Notes: generated from the letters alone by a model not told the origin. A stretch of DNA of 64,000 nt from JBGASG01 sp046328035 (GCA_046328035.1 JAXLXI010000003.1:124001-188000); one strand, 5' to 3'; shown: positions 17,442-26,099, counted from the stretch's first letter. A program made the numbers and translations.

Positions 17442-18497
17442 ATGCCTAGAAAATCACCCCTCTCCATATTTGCGGCACTCTTCCTGTTTATGGCCACCGC
17501 CATAGTCGGGACGACGTCCCCCGCCTTTGCAGCCAAAGAGCTATTGCAGGGCGAAGTCTGTGAGGCGAACGTCCACAAGCTGACTACCGAAATCGACTGG
17601 TACACCAATCTCAAGAAGGCTGAAAAGACGGCCGCCGAGCAAAACAAGTTGATTCTCTGGGTTCACATGGTCGGCAAGATAGACGGCGCCACCTGAAGTG
17701 CCGGCAATAGCCTGAGAGCCGTGTCGCTCTCCTCAGAACCAGCCTTCAGCGCTCTCAAAGAAAAGTTTATCTGCGGCTACCGCAACATTGCCGGCAAGCG
17801 CTACGCTGGCGCTTCAGGCAAGCACCAGGTGGACGGCAATGCCATCGACACCACCAACGGTGCCGGCCCGCATAACATTCAAGTCTTCATCCTGGCTGCC
17901 GACGGCACAGTGCTCACGTGCTTGCCTGGATACTGGCACGCCCAGGATCTGGTCAACGAATTCGGGCTGGCCGAACAACTCAATCAAGTCTGGATCGACC
18001 CAAACCTTTCGAAGGCGGAGAAAGACGCGAAGTTTCGTGAGTTGCAACTGGCTCACCTCAATCAGCACACCAAAGCCGAACGCAACCGCAGCCGCATGCA
18101 AGGTTTCGACATCCAGTACGAGATCGCGCATCGCCTCTACAACACAGATGTGTTTTACGATCCGCATGCCATCGATCCCGGCGCCAAGAAGGCTCCGCCG
18201 AGAGCAGTGAAGACCACAGACGTGATCATGCACGAACGCATGGCGCTGCGGCCGTTCATAGCCTACGACGACTTTGACGTCGCGAAATTCTCCGACTACG
18301 GCAAGCCGTTTTACGACAAGCACGAAGACATTCGCACCGCTGACGGTGAGATACCAGAAGGCGCCAATAAGAAACGTGAGGCTTTCATAGGCAATGACCC
18401 ACGCGCCCATCCGGTGCAGCAGCAGGTCAAACGCCAGGGCAAGTCAGTCGCCAGGCAAGGTCTGATGATCATGCTGCGTTCGGCGATGCACCGCTGA
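17442..18497 (+). CDS. Candidate selenoprotein, exported thioredoxin-like, in-frame UGA at codon 85
   Basis: Two open segments in the same frame (17442-17696 and 17721-18497) are separated only by one TGA at 17694-17696; together they make a coherent 351-residue protein. The N-terminus is a signal peptide ending near PAFAA. It is followed by a thioredoxin-fold-like segment: DWYTNLKKAEKTAAEQNKLILWVHMVGKIDGAT, the UGA, then SAGNSLRAVSLSSEPAFSALKEKFICGYRNI and NIQVFILAADGTVLTCLPGYW. The UGA falls just after the first beta-strand, where thioredoxin-like proteins carry the redox Cys, so selenocysteine is the natural reading. A hairpin immediately downstream fits a bacterial SECIS. The long C-terminal part (HLNQHTKAERNRS onward) is unrecognised. 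Alternatives are a nonsense mutation or sequencing error. No sel genes lie in the window. Confidence 0.65.
17714..17731 (+). promoter_or_regulatory. SECIS-like hairpin after the in-frame UGA
   Basis: GAGAGC and GCTCTC form a perfect 6-bp stem closed by the loop CGTGTC. The loop begins 23 bases after the UGA and has G as its second base followed by U, matching the general bacterial SECIS layout (short stem-loop just downstream of the UGA, G at the loop start). It lies inside the coding sequence, as bacterial SECIS elements do. A second possible pairing (CTGAG/CTCAG) could lengthen the lower stem. Confidence 0.55.
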
Positions 18498-18499
18498 AG

Positions 18500-19504
18500 T
18501 TACCTGCCTTCGCTCTTGTCCCAGAGGCGAGCCGTCAAGTGCGCGCCCAGAACAACGCCCACCTTGCCGTACCACGGCAGGGCGGTCAGCACCACAGCTG
18601 GTGCGGCGCCGTCAATCAGGTAGGTGCGCAGCGAAGGATTGGCGTTCGGGAAGAACATGCTGTCCATCGCATACTTGCCGACTTCTCCGGCGGCAAATGT
18701 GCCGACAATGCCGTTGCGTTTGGCAAGCAGCGCCGCGGCATCCGTGGTGCCCATGCTGACCGTGTTCGCCAGCGCCATCTTGCCGAAGTAATACTCAGAG
18801 CCTACCGAGGCACCACGCTGCGCCCAGCGGTTGAAGCCCATGGCAGTCGCGGTGCCGACGTCGCCCGTGTCCTTCACTTTTCCAGGCTGGTGCCAGCCTT
18901 TGCCGTTGTACTCGTCGAGTTTGGAAGTACCGCCCGTTTTCGGTCCGGCATCAGGCACTGCGCCTCCCGGTCCGCCCAATCCTCTGCCTGGTGGGCGTCC
19001 GCCGGCAACAACATCAGGAGCTTTGCCGGGAACGCCGGTTTTGCCGGCATCGCCAGCCGGGGGCGCGGTCGGTCTGGCGGCGGCAGCCACTGCTTGATCG
19101 ACGCCCGGTTTGACTTGCGCGAGGTCTTGAGTGAACGACTTGCCGTTCTGTATCACCTCGATTTTGTTGACTACCGGCGGAATGTAGTGCGGTTTGTTCC
19201 TGTCCTGTCCGTTCTTGAAGAAGAAGTAGTAGCCCTTCTCATCCTTCCAGAAACCGACGCCGACGTCTTTCGGCAGGTCGAGAATGCGCAGGGTCGGCTG
19301 GGTGCACTGCCCCAGCTTGGCGTCCAGCGCCTGGTCGTAATATGACACGTTGTGCGCCTGCCCCAGCGCATCGTTGATCGGTCGGGCGGTACGGTCGCGT
19401 CCCTGAGTTCGCTCCACTGGAGCGTTCCAGTCGGCAAGGATGGGGGCGTTGGCGTTCAGGTCTTTGGCTTCCAAAGACAAATAGCGGTCCATGAAATCGG
19501 ACAT
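18500..19504 (-). CDS. Hypothetical protein with central Gly/Pro/Ala-rich linker
   Basis: A 334-residue protein with no recognised family. Residues 1-125 form a soluble domain (contains GVGFWKDEKGYYFFFKNGQ). About 130-200 is a Pro/Gly/Ala-rich linker, and the last 120 residues are helical with hydrophobic patches (TYLIDGAAPAVVLTALPWYGKVGVVLGAH) that could insert in a membrane. There is no signal peptide. The gene is convergent with the candidate selenoprotein gene, the stops being 2 bases apart. Confidence 0.6.
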   Translation of the reverse strand: MSDFMDRYLSLEAKDLNANAPILADWNAPVERTQGRDRTARPINDALGQAHNVSYYDQALDAKLGQCTQPTLRILDLPKDVGVGFWKDEKGYYFFFKNGQDRNKPHYIPPVVNKIEVIQNGKSFTQDLAQVKPGVDQAVAAAARPTAPPAGDAGKTGVPGKAPDVVAGGRPPGRGLGGPGGAVPDAGPKTGGTSKLDEYNGKGWHQPGKVKDTGDVGTATAMGFNRWAQRGASVGSEYYFGKMALANTVSMGTTDAAALLAKRNGIVGTFAAGEVGKYAMDSMFFPNANPSLRTYLIDGAAPAVVLTALPWYGKVGVVLGAHLTARLWDKSEGR

Positions 19505-19652
19505 GTCGTCTCGCTTTCCAGCCTGGCTAGCATTATTAGACAGACCAGACAGGCGGACAATCGGGAAAGCACGAAGACCCGCGATTGCAACAGTTAGCGC
19601 AAGCTCGTTTTAACTGCCCAGCGGGTATTGAACTCTTGGAGAAACCTCACCT

Positions 19653-20399
19653 ATGACTTTTGGGCATCTACTGCCGGCAACAATCACAGCGCTTCTGTGC
19701 CTGCTGCTTATCTGTGCACGCCCGTCCGCAGCAAGTTCCAGCACCGGCATCGACGAATCATGGGACACGTTCACGAAGGCGGAGGATCAGTTTCAGCGTC
19801 ACATGTGGGCGCAGGCCGCCGACCTTTATCACAAAGGGCTGGTCCTCGATGAGAAACTGAAGATCACGCGCATCGATGCCGCCCGCCATTTTCTGAAGGC
19901 GGCGCGCGAAGCGAAAAACCAGGCATACATCGACGAAGCGCAGGCAAACTTGAAGAAGCTGCGCTCCGACCCCGACTATACGTTGACTGATCCCTATTAC
20001 GGAATAAAGAAAGTGCACCTGATGCTGAAGGCAGCGCCAGGATCGCTGTGGGAACCGAATCAGCCCGGCGTACGCATCCGCATCAACAAATTGTTCGAGG
20101 TGCACGACATCGATCTCTTGCCTCAAGCCGCAGTCGGGGCGGACTCGGCTGAATTGCAAATCACGGTCAAAACATTCGCCAAAGGCGGCAAGATCTTCGG
20201 CGAGGTGGTCTATGAATTCTGGCGCATGGACCCGCTGGAAAAGCCGCAGTCATTGTCGGGCGGCAATCAGCCGCCCCGCGTCACCACCGGACATGCATTG
20301 GTGCCGCAGGTAATCGCCAGACCTGCCGATGCGGAGTCACTTTTGATCTGGCAGCTGGATGGTTTCTTCGACAAGATTGACGATTCGCGCGTCGATTGA
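19653..20399 (+). CDS. Exported protein with TPR-like N-terminal region
   Basis: 248 residues. A signal peptide (LLPATITALLCLLLICARPSAA) is followed by a helical region resembling one or two TPR units (WDTFTKAEDQFQRHMWAQAADLYHKGLVLDEK, then RHFLKAAREAKNQAYIDEA). The C-terminal half is predicted beta-rich (AELQITVKTFAKGGKIFGEVVYEFWRM) and has no recognised domain. A GGAG lies 11 bases before the ATG, rather far. Function unknown; periplasmic. Confidence 0.6.
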   Translation: MTFGHLLPATITALLCLLLICARPSAASSSTGIDESWDTFTKAEDQFQRHMWAQAADLYHKGLVLDEKLKITRIDAARHFLKAAREAKNQAYIDEAQANLKKLRSDPDYTLTDPYYGIKKVHLMLKAAPGSLWEPNQPGVRIRINKLFEVHDIDLLPQAAVGADSAELQITVKTFAKGGKIFGEVVYEFWRMDPLEKPQSLSGGNQPPRVTTGHALVPQVIARPADAESLLIWQLDGFFDKIDDSRVD

Positions 20400-20415
20400 C
20401 GTGCCGGCTTTTTGA

Positions 20416-20880
20416 TCAGAGCCCCCAGACAGACCAGCTGGGTGGAAACGGTTTACCCAACAACTGGCAGTACACAATCCACTGCCCGTGGTGCAAAGTC
20501 TCGTGGCTGTCCATGCGGGCGAGATGCTCCCACAGCGAAACCTGCTCACCAAACCAATCGATCGTCATGCCGTCGTCTATGGCTTCGAGCCGGGCACGCA
20601 GACGATTATCCAGCTGCGCCAGATAATTGTCCAGTGCATCAATGTCGTTGCCGCCACCATAGCTGGTGTTGGCTGTCGAAAATTGAATAACGCCCGTGTC
20701 CAGGGCCGTCATGTAATTTTCCTGCACACGTCCGATATGGCGGAACTGTTTGGCGAAGGTGCCGACGTTCGGTCCGGGGCTCCACGAGAGCTGTTCACCC
20801 GTAAGTGAACGCAGCAAATCCAGACTCAAAGAACGAGTGAAAGTCCAGTTGCTGATGAATTTAGCAAGCCGGGTGTTCAC
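20416..20880 (-). CDS. DinB-family protein coupled to the retron reverse transcriptase
   Basis: 154 residues from a GTG that overlaps the RT stop by four bases (GTGA), so the two are translationally coupled; the longer frame to 20991 lies inside the RT gene and is rejected. The sequence is a four-helix DinB-like fold with the usual three-histidine metal site: His48 (FRHIGRVQENY), His126 and His130 (DSHETLHHGQW). DinB proteins are damage-inducible or metal-dependent thiol-transfer enzymes. I do not recall DinB as a listed retron effector, so this could be a new retron partner or simply a passenger gene. The coupling is direct observation; the effector role is inference. Confidence 0.8.
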   Translation of the reverse strand: MNTRLAKFISNWTFTRSLSLDLLRSLTGEQLSWSPGPNVGTFAKQFRHIGRVQENYMTALDTGVIQFSTANTSYGGGNDIDALDNYLAQLDNRLRARLEAIDDGMTIDWFGEQVSLWEHLARMDSHETLHHGQWIVYCQLLGKPFPPSWSVWGL

Positions 20881-21770
20881 TGTCCGTTGGCTGCATTCTT
20901 CAAAAGGCGATCCGCCGGGCGCACCATCTTCAGATAACTGAGCTGACCATGCATGCGTGTCGAGAGCACCATATCGTCCCAGCGCTCGCATTCACCGGCG
21001 CCAAAGCGGTGCACCATGGCACGTATCAAGCGCCGCCGCTCGCGTGGCAAATTGACGAACGAGTTGACCACAAGTCCGGTGACTTCCTGACGTTGCCCCC
21101 GATAAGCGAGGCGAACTTTGCTGTGGTTAACGGCGAAACCTTCCGATTCTATGATATCGAATACGGTGCGTTGCCGAGGGCGGAAATTGCCGGTGCCGGA
21201 GATGGTGATGTCATCGCAATAGCGGGTGTAGGCAAAACCATGACGAGCGGCAAATTGCTCCAACCGTTCATCCAGACGAGCGCAAATGAGATTGGCGATC
21301 TGCGGCGAGGACGGTGCACCTTGAGGCAATACGCCATTGACGGTAGTTAGTGCCGTCAGTTGTCCGGCAGTCTTGCTGTTATACCCGAGTGACTCGAAAA
21401 GTTCTTTGACACGCGCGGCAGTAATAGATGGGAAGAAACGTTCGATGTCCACGTTGAACACGAACCCGGCATTGGCATGCGGAGCCGCATTGGAGACGAT
21501 CGATTGGCCTTTGCGATAACCGGTGCAGGCATCGGCGAGCGGCAGACTGCCGAGCAGGGTGGTACCAATCCAGCGCTGGACGATCTTTAACGAAACGCTC
21601 GGCGCCTGTATCTTGCGAAAGCCGCCGGACTTTTTAGGAATGCGAAACGTCCGGTAATGGCGGTCGCCCTGTCTGACGAACTGGTACAGCTCGATCAATG
21701 AAACGCCTGTGTGGACTGAGATACATGCCAGATCCATCTGCAATGCATGAACGCCGCTTTTCGCTTGCAC
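20877..21770 (-). CDS. Retron reverse transcriptase
   Basis: A 297-residue RT with retron hallmarks: NAAPH (residues 94-98, the NAxxH motif), the first catalytic Asp108 in NVDIERFFPS, LPQGAPSSPQIANL (148-161), the active site YCDD (184-187) and EVTGLVVN (the VTG motif, 230-232). It reads the msr-msd RNA to make branched msDNA. The start is a GTG at 21770, 38 bases after the a2 repeat of the ncRNA; an ATG at 21737 is an alternative. It lacks the endonuclease and maturase X domains of group II introns. It lies downstream of Ku and LigD on the same strand and is coupled to a DinB gene. Confidence 0.9.
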   Translation of the reverse strand: MQAKSGVHALQMDLACISVHTGVSLIELYQFVRQGDRHYRTFRIPKKSGGFRKIQAPSVSLKIVQRWIGTTLLGSLPLADACTGYRKGQSIVSNAAPHANAGFVFNVDIERFFPSITAARVKELFESLGYNSKTAGQLTALTTVNGVLPQGAPSSPQIANLICARLDERLEQFAARHGFAYTRYCDDITISGTGNFRPRQRTVFDIIESEGFAVNHSKVRLAYRGQRQEVTGLVVNSFVNLPRERRRLIRAMVHRFGAGECERWDDMVLSTRMHGQLSYLKMVRPADRLLKNAANGQ

Positions 21771-21808
21771 AGTTACGACCGCCTACGGAAGTTTGGAGGA
21801 GAAATTTG

Positions 21809-21965
21809 AGAAGAGTACGTTCTGCCTGAAGAACGTTACTGATGTACCTGGTGCAAGGAGAATGGCGCGAAAGCGCGATTTCTCCGTCTGGCGGTGTTAT
21901 CCACACCTCGGTTGACGAAACATCAACCATCACCCGCTAATTGCGGATCCAGAACGTACTCTTCT
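21809..21965 (-). ncRNA. Retron msr-msd RNA
   Basis: A 157-base region just upstream of the RT gene is bounded by a 16-nt perfect inverted repeat, 21950-21965 (a1) and 21809-21824 (a2). Read on the minus strand, a1 is followed by the msr: CCGC-AATTA-GCGG with the TTAGC context of the branching G (21934-21946), then GGTTGA-TGTTTCG-TCAACC (21910-21928, very like the TTTCG-looped hairpin of classic msr RNAs), then GGTGT-GGATA-ACACC (21893-21907). The msd follows as a long hairpin with GGAGAA/TTCTCC arms (21857-21885) around a GCG-CTTT-CGC tip, then a2. A further hairpin (ACGTTCT/AGAACGT) would compete with a1/a2 pairing. Confidence 0.85.
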
Positions 21966-22075
21966 ACGATGCCGGTCATAGTAGATCGTGCATACAAACC
22001 GGTCAACGAGAGGCTTGCGAAGCCATTCGTTATGCGTTTTAGGCATGGCGCATGATGATGCGATGCGCTCGACGG

Positions 22076-24289
22076 CTACGCTTTATTTGCGCCGGATATA
22101 CTGCGGTGCATGTCGACCCGGGACTTGAGAATATTCTCCCAGAGATCCCCTTGCGTTTTCAGACGCTGCACAGCGTCGGACATACGGCAGGGAATCCACT
22201 TGCCGGCATCTAATTCATTCCACTTAACCGGCATCGAGACAGTGCCGAGGGCGGTGAGCCTCGGGGAATACGGAGCAATCATAGTTTTCCGATGTATATT
22301 CGAACTCGTATCGACATATACCTTTCCGACTCGCGCCTCCACTTTGAAAGCGGTGGTTGCCAGGTGCGGTTTCAGTTTCGTCGCATGCTGCCCGAGCGTC
22401 TCACTGATCACCCGCGCGTGGTCGTAATCCAGGTTTCTCTGAATCGGAACATAGAGGTGCAAGCCGCCCTTGCCCGAGACTTTTACGAAGGGATCGGCGC
22501 CTATTGCTCGCAGCGGTTCTCTGAGCGCCTGGGCAACCTCGCAAACCCAGCCAAACTCCGCCTCACGCGCGGTGGTCGCAGGCTTGGATTTATGCCCTTC
22601 TTCATGCACATCGAGATCGAGCACCAGAAAATCCGGATACTCGAGCAGTTCATTAGTTATCTCGCCGGGTTCCGTCCTGGAAGTCGCTGCGCCCGCCGGT
22701 CCCTCGCCCGGTTGAAATCCATGCACACGCGCGCCCATCGTGTGCAGTTCCAGCGCACTGTGCTGTCCCAGGTACAGCAGCGTCGCCAGGTTGTTGCAGA
22801 GAAGAAACTCCTGATCTTCGCCTTCCACATCGACTTTTCCGGTAGTCTCGAAAAACTCCGGCAGGTCGAACCAGTGTTTCTGAAAAAATGGTTTCTTCAA
22901 AACGCCATTGGGGGCGCGCACCACAGTCAATGGTCGCCCCGCCAAATGGGGCAGCAGGTATGGCGATATGGTCGTCAGGTAGATCAGGTAGTCACGTTTC
23001 GTCACCACCGGTGATGCGTCGCCGGCCGGCCAGAATTCTTTTTTAAGTGTCGTCAACGAAATTGTTTCGGTGCCGACGAACAGATTGAATGTTTCCTTCT
23101 TGTTTCCTAGCTGCTCGATAATCGAGGAGATTCGGTCGTCACCGCGCCGCTCCAATTGCAATTCTGCCACACGCGGAACTTCCGTCTCGACCACAGCTCC
23201 TGCGCCGGCACCGGCTGCGGCGGTCACGGCTACGTATGTGGATCCGACCGCTTCGGCGACTTCCAATACCTTTACCGATCCAAAAGTAGCCTGGTACGTT
23301 ATGTCGGTCGCCGCTTTATCATCGCGCAACCGCAAAAACACGGGCGTCCGCAGATGTAGCCCATGAGTCCAATCCATGAACTTGATCTCTGCCACCAGTT
23401 CCGGTATCAGCCACGTGATCGCCTCTTTGCCTTCCGGCGGCTTAGCGAAATTCTTTTTCTTGGTAATCAGAGGATCGAAGCGCGATACCAGTTCGCGAAT
23501 CAGCTTGTCATCGAATCCAGTGCCGACGCTGCCCGCATAAATCAGCTTGCCGCCGTCATCGTAGTACGCCAGAAGCAGAGAGCCAAAGGTGGTGCTTCGC
23601 CAGCCTTGTCCCGCCGCATAGCCAACGATGATGAAGTCGCCTGTCTGTTGAGCTTTCAGTTTGAGCCACGCGGGCGATCTGCGTCCCATCTCATAACGGC
23701 TGTCGCGCCGCTTCGCAACAATGCCTTCGAAACCGCTGTCGATGCACGCCGTATAGGCCGCCACACCCTCACGCTCAAAGTGATCGAGAACACGCACATG
23801 ATCCGATGGCGACACGAACGCCTTCAGAACTTCCTTACGCTGCATGAGGGGAACGGCCGACAGCGAATGTCCATCGGCAAACGGCACGTCGAAAACGAAA
23901 AAGTATGCGGGGATGCGAGCGTCGGCGCGATCGATGTCCGTCCGTTTCGTCAAGTTTATCCGCTGCTGCAAAAGCTGGAACGACGGCCGGCAATCTTCAT
24001 CGAGAGCAATAATCTCGCCGTCCAGAATAATGTCGACATCGACGCATTTCTCCAGACTGGCAACCAGCGCTGGGTACTGATGAGTCATATTGAGCCCGCG
24101 CCGCGACAGCAAAGTGACCTTGCCGTTTTGCACGGCAGCCAGGCAGCGAATACCGTCCAGCTTGGGCTCGAAGATCCAGACGTCGGAAGCGAACGGTTTT
24201 TCCGTCGGGCTAGCCAGCATCGGCGAAATCGCAGACGGAAACAGCGCTTTGCGCGCGCCTTCAAGCTCAGCAATTTGCAAGCGGCTCAT
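22076..24289 (-). CDS. ligD: Bifunctional NHEJ DNA ligase/polymerase LigD
   Basis: 737 residues in the order ligase then polymerase, without a phosphoesterase domain. The ligase part (about 15-330) has the adenylation motif EPKLDGIR with Lys43, the DGEIIALDEDC motif and the OB-fold end RTPVFLRLRDDKAATD. The primase-like polymerase part (about 400-737) has FLVLDLDVHEEG (acidic metal pair near 558-560) and KVSGKGGLHLYVP (His611). A Ala/Gly linker (VAVTAAAGAGAGAV) joins them. It repairs double-strand breaks with Ku, whose gene ends 26 bases upstream on the same strand. A separate phosphoesterase would have to be encoded elsewhere. Confidence 0.92.
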   Translation of the reverse strand: MSRLQIAELEGARKALFPSAISPMLASPTEKPFASDVWIFEPKLDGIRCLAAVQNGKVTLLSRRGLNMTHQYPALVASLEKCVDVDIILDGEIIALDEDCRPSFQLLQQRINLTKRTDIDRADARIPAYFFVFDVPFADGHSLSAVPLMQRKEVLKAFVSPSDHVRVLDHFEREGVAAYTACIDSGFEGIVAKRRDSRYEMGRRSPAWLKLKAQQTGDFIIVGYAAGQGWRSTTFGSLLLAYYDDGGKLIYAGSVGTGFDDKLIRELVSRFDPLITKKKNFAKPPEGKEAITWLIPELVAEIKFMDWTHGLHLRTPVFLRLRDDKAATDITYQATFGSVKVLEVAEAVGSTYVAVTAAAGAGAGAVVETEVPRVAELQLERRGDDRISSIIEQLGNKKETFNLFVGTETISLTTLKKEFWPAGDASPVVTKRDYLIYLTTISPYLLPHLAGRPLTVVRAPNGVLKKPFFQKHWFDLPEFFETTGKVDVEGEDQEFLLCNNLATLLYLGQHSALELHTMGARVHGFQPGEGPAGAATSRTEPGEITNELLEYPDFLVLDLDVHEEGHKSKPATTAREAEFGWVCEVAQALREPLRAIGADPFVKVSGKGGLHLYVPIQRNLDYDHARVISETLGQHATKLKPHLATTAFKVEARVGKVYVDTSSNIHRKTMIAPYSPRLTALGTVSMPVKWNELDAGKWIPCRMSDAVQRLKTQGDLWENILKSRVDMHRSISGANKA

Positions 24290-24315
24290 AATCTATTGAT
24301 TGTAGCCAGGAAACG

Positions 24316-25185
24316 TTAGCCTGTGGCTGCTTTCTTGCTGCGTTTCGAAGCAGCCGTAGCCGGCAAGGCGCCAGCTGCCACCGGTTCTTTGGGTTGCTCG
24401 GCGTCGGCTTTCTTCTTGTTCTTAAGCGATTCCATGGATGCTTGCAGCGCTTCCATCAAGTCGACAACCTTGCCGGCCGGTGGTGCGGGAGCTGCCACCA
24501 CTTCTTTGCCGTCCAGTTTTGCTTCGATAATCGAAAGCAATGCTTCGCGATAATGATCTTTGTAAGCGGTGGCATCGAAGGGCTCGGTCATCATGTCGAT
24601 CAGCGAGTCAGCCATGCCCAGCTCTTTATCGGACACCTCAACACTCGGAAGCGCTTTGCCTTTCTCAACGCGAATCTCATCCGGGTAGAGCAAGGTGCTC
24701 ATCATCAAAGTGCCGTCCATCGGGCGCAACGCACAGAGCCGCTGCTTGTTGCGGATCGCAACCGACGCCACTGCGGTCATATTTTTGTTCAACATCGACT
24801 GCATGAAAAGCTTAAAGGGCTTCTTCGCGGCTTCATCAGGTTCAACGTAGTAGCTCTTGTCGTAGAAGACCGGGTCGATTTCTTCAGCTTTCACAAAAGT
24901 CGAAATCTCAATTGCACCCTTGTTAGGCAGCGGCAGTTTTTCCAGGTCTTCATCGGTGACGACCACGTACTGCCCTTTGCCGTATTCATAGCCTTTTTCG
25001 ATATCGTCTGATTCCAGTTGCTTTTCGCAGGCTGAGCAGACGCGCTGTTGCTTGATACGCGCCATGCAATCCCGGTGCAGCTGGTTGAAGGAGATGTCTT
25101 TGTTCTCCGTTGCGGTGTACAGCTTGATGGGAATGCTGACCATTCCGAAGGTTAAAACGCCGCTCCAGATTGCTCTCGGTGCCAT
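24316..25185 (-). CDS. ku: Ku DNA end-binding protein
   Basis: A 289-residue bacterial Ku. It starts with the typical RAIWSGVLTFGMVSIPIKLYTA, contains the CSACEKQLESDDIEKGYEYGKGQYVVVTDEDLEKL block, and ends in a Lys/Ala-rich tail (KKKADAEQ, KRSKKAATG) that in other Ku proteins aids DNA threading and LigD contact. The homodimer binds double-strand ends and recruits LigD, encoded immediately downstream. The 160-base upstream gap presumably carries the operon promoter, but no sigma-70 site stands out. Confidence 0.93.
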   Translation of the reverse strand: MAPRAIWSGVLTFGMVSIPIKLYTATENKDISFNQLHRDCMARIKQQRVCSACEKQLESDDIEKGYEYGKGQYVVVTDEDLEKLPLPNKGAIEISTFVKAEEIDPVFYDKSYYVEPDEAAKKPFKLFMQSMLNKNMTAVASVAIRNKQRLCALRPMDGTLMMSTLLYPDEIRVEKGKALPSVEVSDKELGMADSLIDMMTEPFDATAYKDHYREALLSIIEAKLDGKEVVAAPAPPAGKVVDLMEALQASMESLKNKKKADAEQPKEPVAAGALPATAASKRSKKAATG

Positions 25186-25345
25186 ATATACATCTCCATT
25201 TATCTATATATGCAATGCCAAGGCCATTATGCCGCAGGAACGCATACATTACGCCCCGGATGTATGTATGGTGGCTCAATCGCAACCCGCAGGCAGTTCG
25301 AGCCAGCTTTAAGCACCATACACGATACTACTGACTAGCCGTGAT

Positions 25346-25753
25346 TCACTTGGGACCAGACTTCGGGTCACGCATGACTGGCGCGAGTGATGCGTGCTTT
25401 AGATGTCCAGCGAGGATAATAGTGCCACCGGCTATATTCACTGCGGCATGAGAGCCGACGGCAAGCGATGGCGAGACGATAGCTGATTCTGGAATCTTAG
25501 ATTCAGGCACGGATTGTTCTTCCAGATCGCCAGGAGCAATCAATGCCCCTGCCGCAATGTCCCTAGCCGCGCAGATTACAGTCATCTTCGGCACTTCAGA
25601 GCGGCTCGGCCTGTAATAATCGCCGTCCGCGACCTCGCCGCGGCCGCCCGGATCATTGCTGATGAAATAAGCCCAGGCACAGGCTCCGGCTGCCACCAGG
25701 ACAATTACACCGACGACCACCGAAACCCGCTTCATCACCTTGTCATTTTTCAC
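25346..25753 (-). CDS. Membrane-anchored SAF-domain protein (paralog)
   Basis: 135 residues: an N-terminal membrane helix (VSVVVGVIVLVAAGACAWAYF) and a SAF-like domain (CAARDIAAGALIAPGDLEEQ, LAVGSHAAVNIAGGTIILAGHL). It aligns along its full length with the SAF protein at 15282-15716. No pilus or flagellar genes are near. Function unknown. Confidence 0.65.
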   Translation of the reverse strand: MKNDKVMKRVSVVVGVIVLVAAGACAWAYFISNDPGGRGEVADGDYYRPSRSEVPKMTVICAARDIAAGALIAPGDLEEQSVPESKIPESAIVSPSLAVGSHAAVNIAGGTIILAGHLKHASLAPVMRDPKSGPK

Positions 25754-25876
25754 GATGCCACTACTCCTGGTGCGAATGCACCATCCATCTAAGGTCCGTC
25801 GATCACACTCATGTTAGCTTTTGTTTCCTGTTCGGACTTTTTACCCTGGCTCTCATGTATGCCCATGAACAAGCAG

Positions 25877-25939
25877 CTAAACCGCGACAGCTATGAGAAC
25901 GATGACGGAAAGTACGGGGACCACAACTTTGAGTTTCAT
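25877..25939 (-). CDS. Possible 20-residue hydrophobic peptide
   Basis: The ATG at 25939 is preceded, 9 bases away, by GGAG, and encodes MKLKVVVPVLSVIVLIAVAV, a single hydrophobic helix, before TAG. It resembles the membrane helix of the SAF protein encoded just downstream, so it may be a remnant of a SAF-type gene, a small membrane peptide, or chance. Confidence 0.3.
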   Translation of the reverse strand: MKLKVVVPVLSVIVLIAVAV

Positions 25940-26065
25940 CTGCGAATTCTCCGAGCGATGAAGTGCGGCGGTCCGCGCGCGATAAGCCGAGTCGCTAATT
26001 GTATACAATCCGGACACCTTGCTTCAAGGCGAATCGTGACTTGACAAGGCGCCAGTGCGCGCAAA

Positions 26066-26099
26066 CTGCTGCTGCCCGCCAGAAGGAAAGCAGCAGCAG
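26066..26099 (-). terminator. Hairpin downstream of the TPR gene
   Basis: CTGCTGCTG and CAGCAGCAG form a 9-bp stem with a 16-base loop, about 60 bases after the stop of the minus-strand TPR gene. Only a short T run follows on the minus strand, so termination is likely but not certain. Confidence 0.4.

Noticed and set aside
17300..17647. Upstream extension of the SnoaL-like gene
   Set aside because: It crosses the divergent selenoprotein-candidate gene; the ATG at 17299 has a ribosome site and starts a proper signal peptide.
20881..20991. Longer N-terminus for the DinB protein
   Set aside because: It lies inside the RT coding region in another frame; the GTG at 20880 gives the normal DinB length and a GTGA coupling.
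25811..26044. A 77-codon plus-strand ORF in the 25.8 kb gap
   Set aside because: No ribosome site, no recognisable fold and atypical composition.
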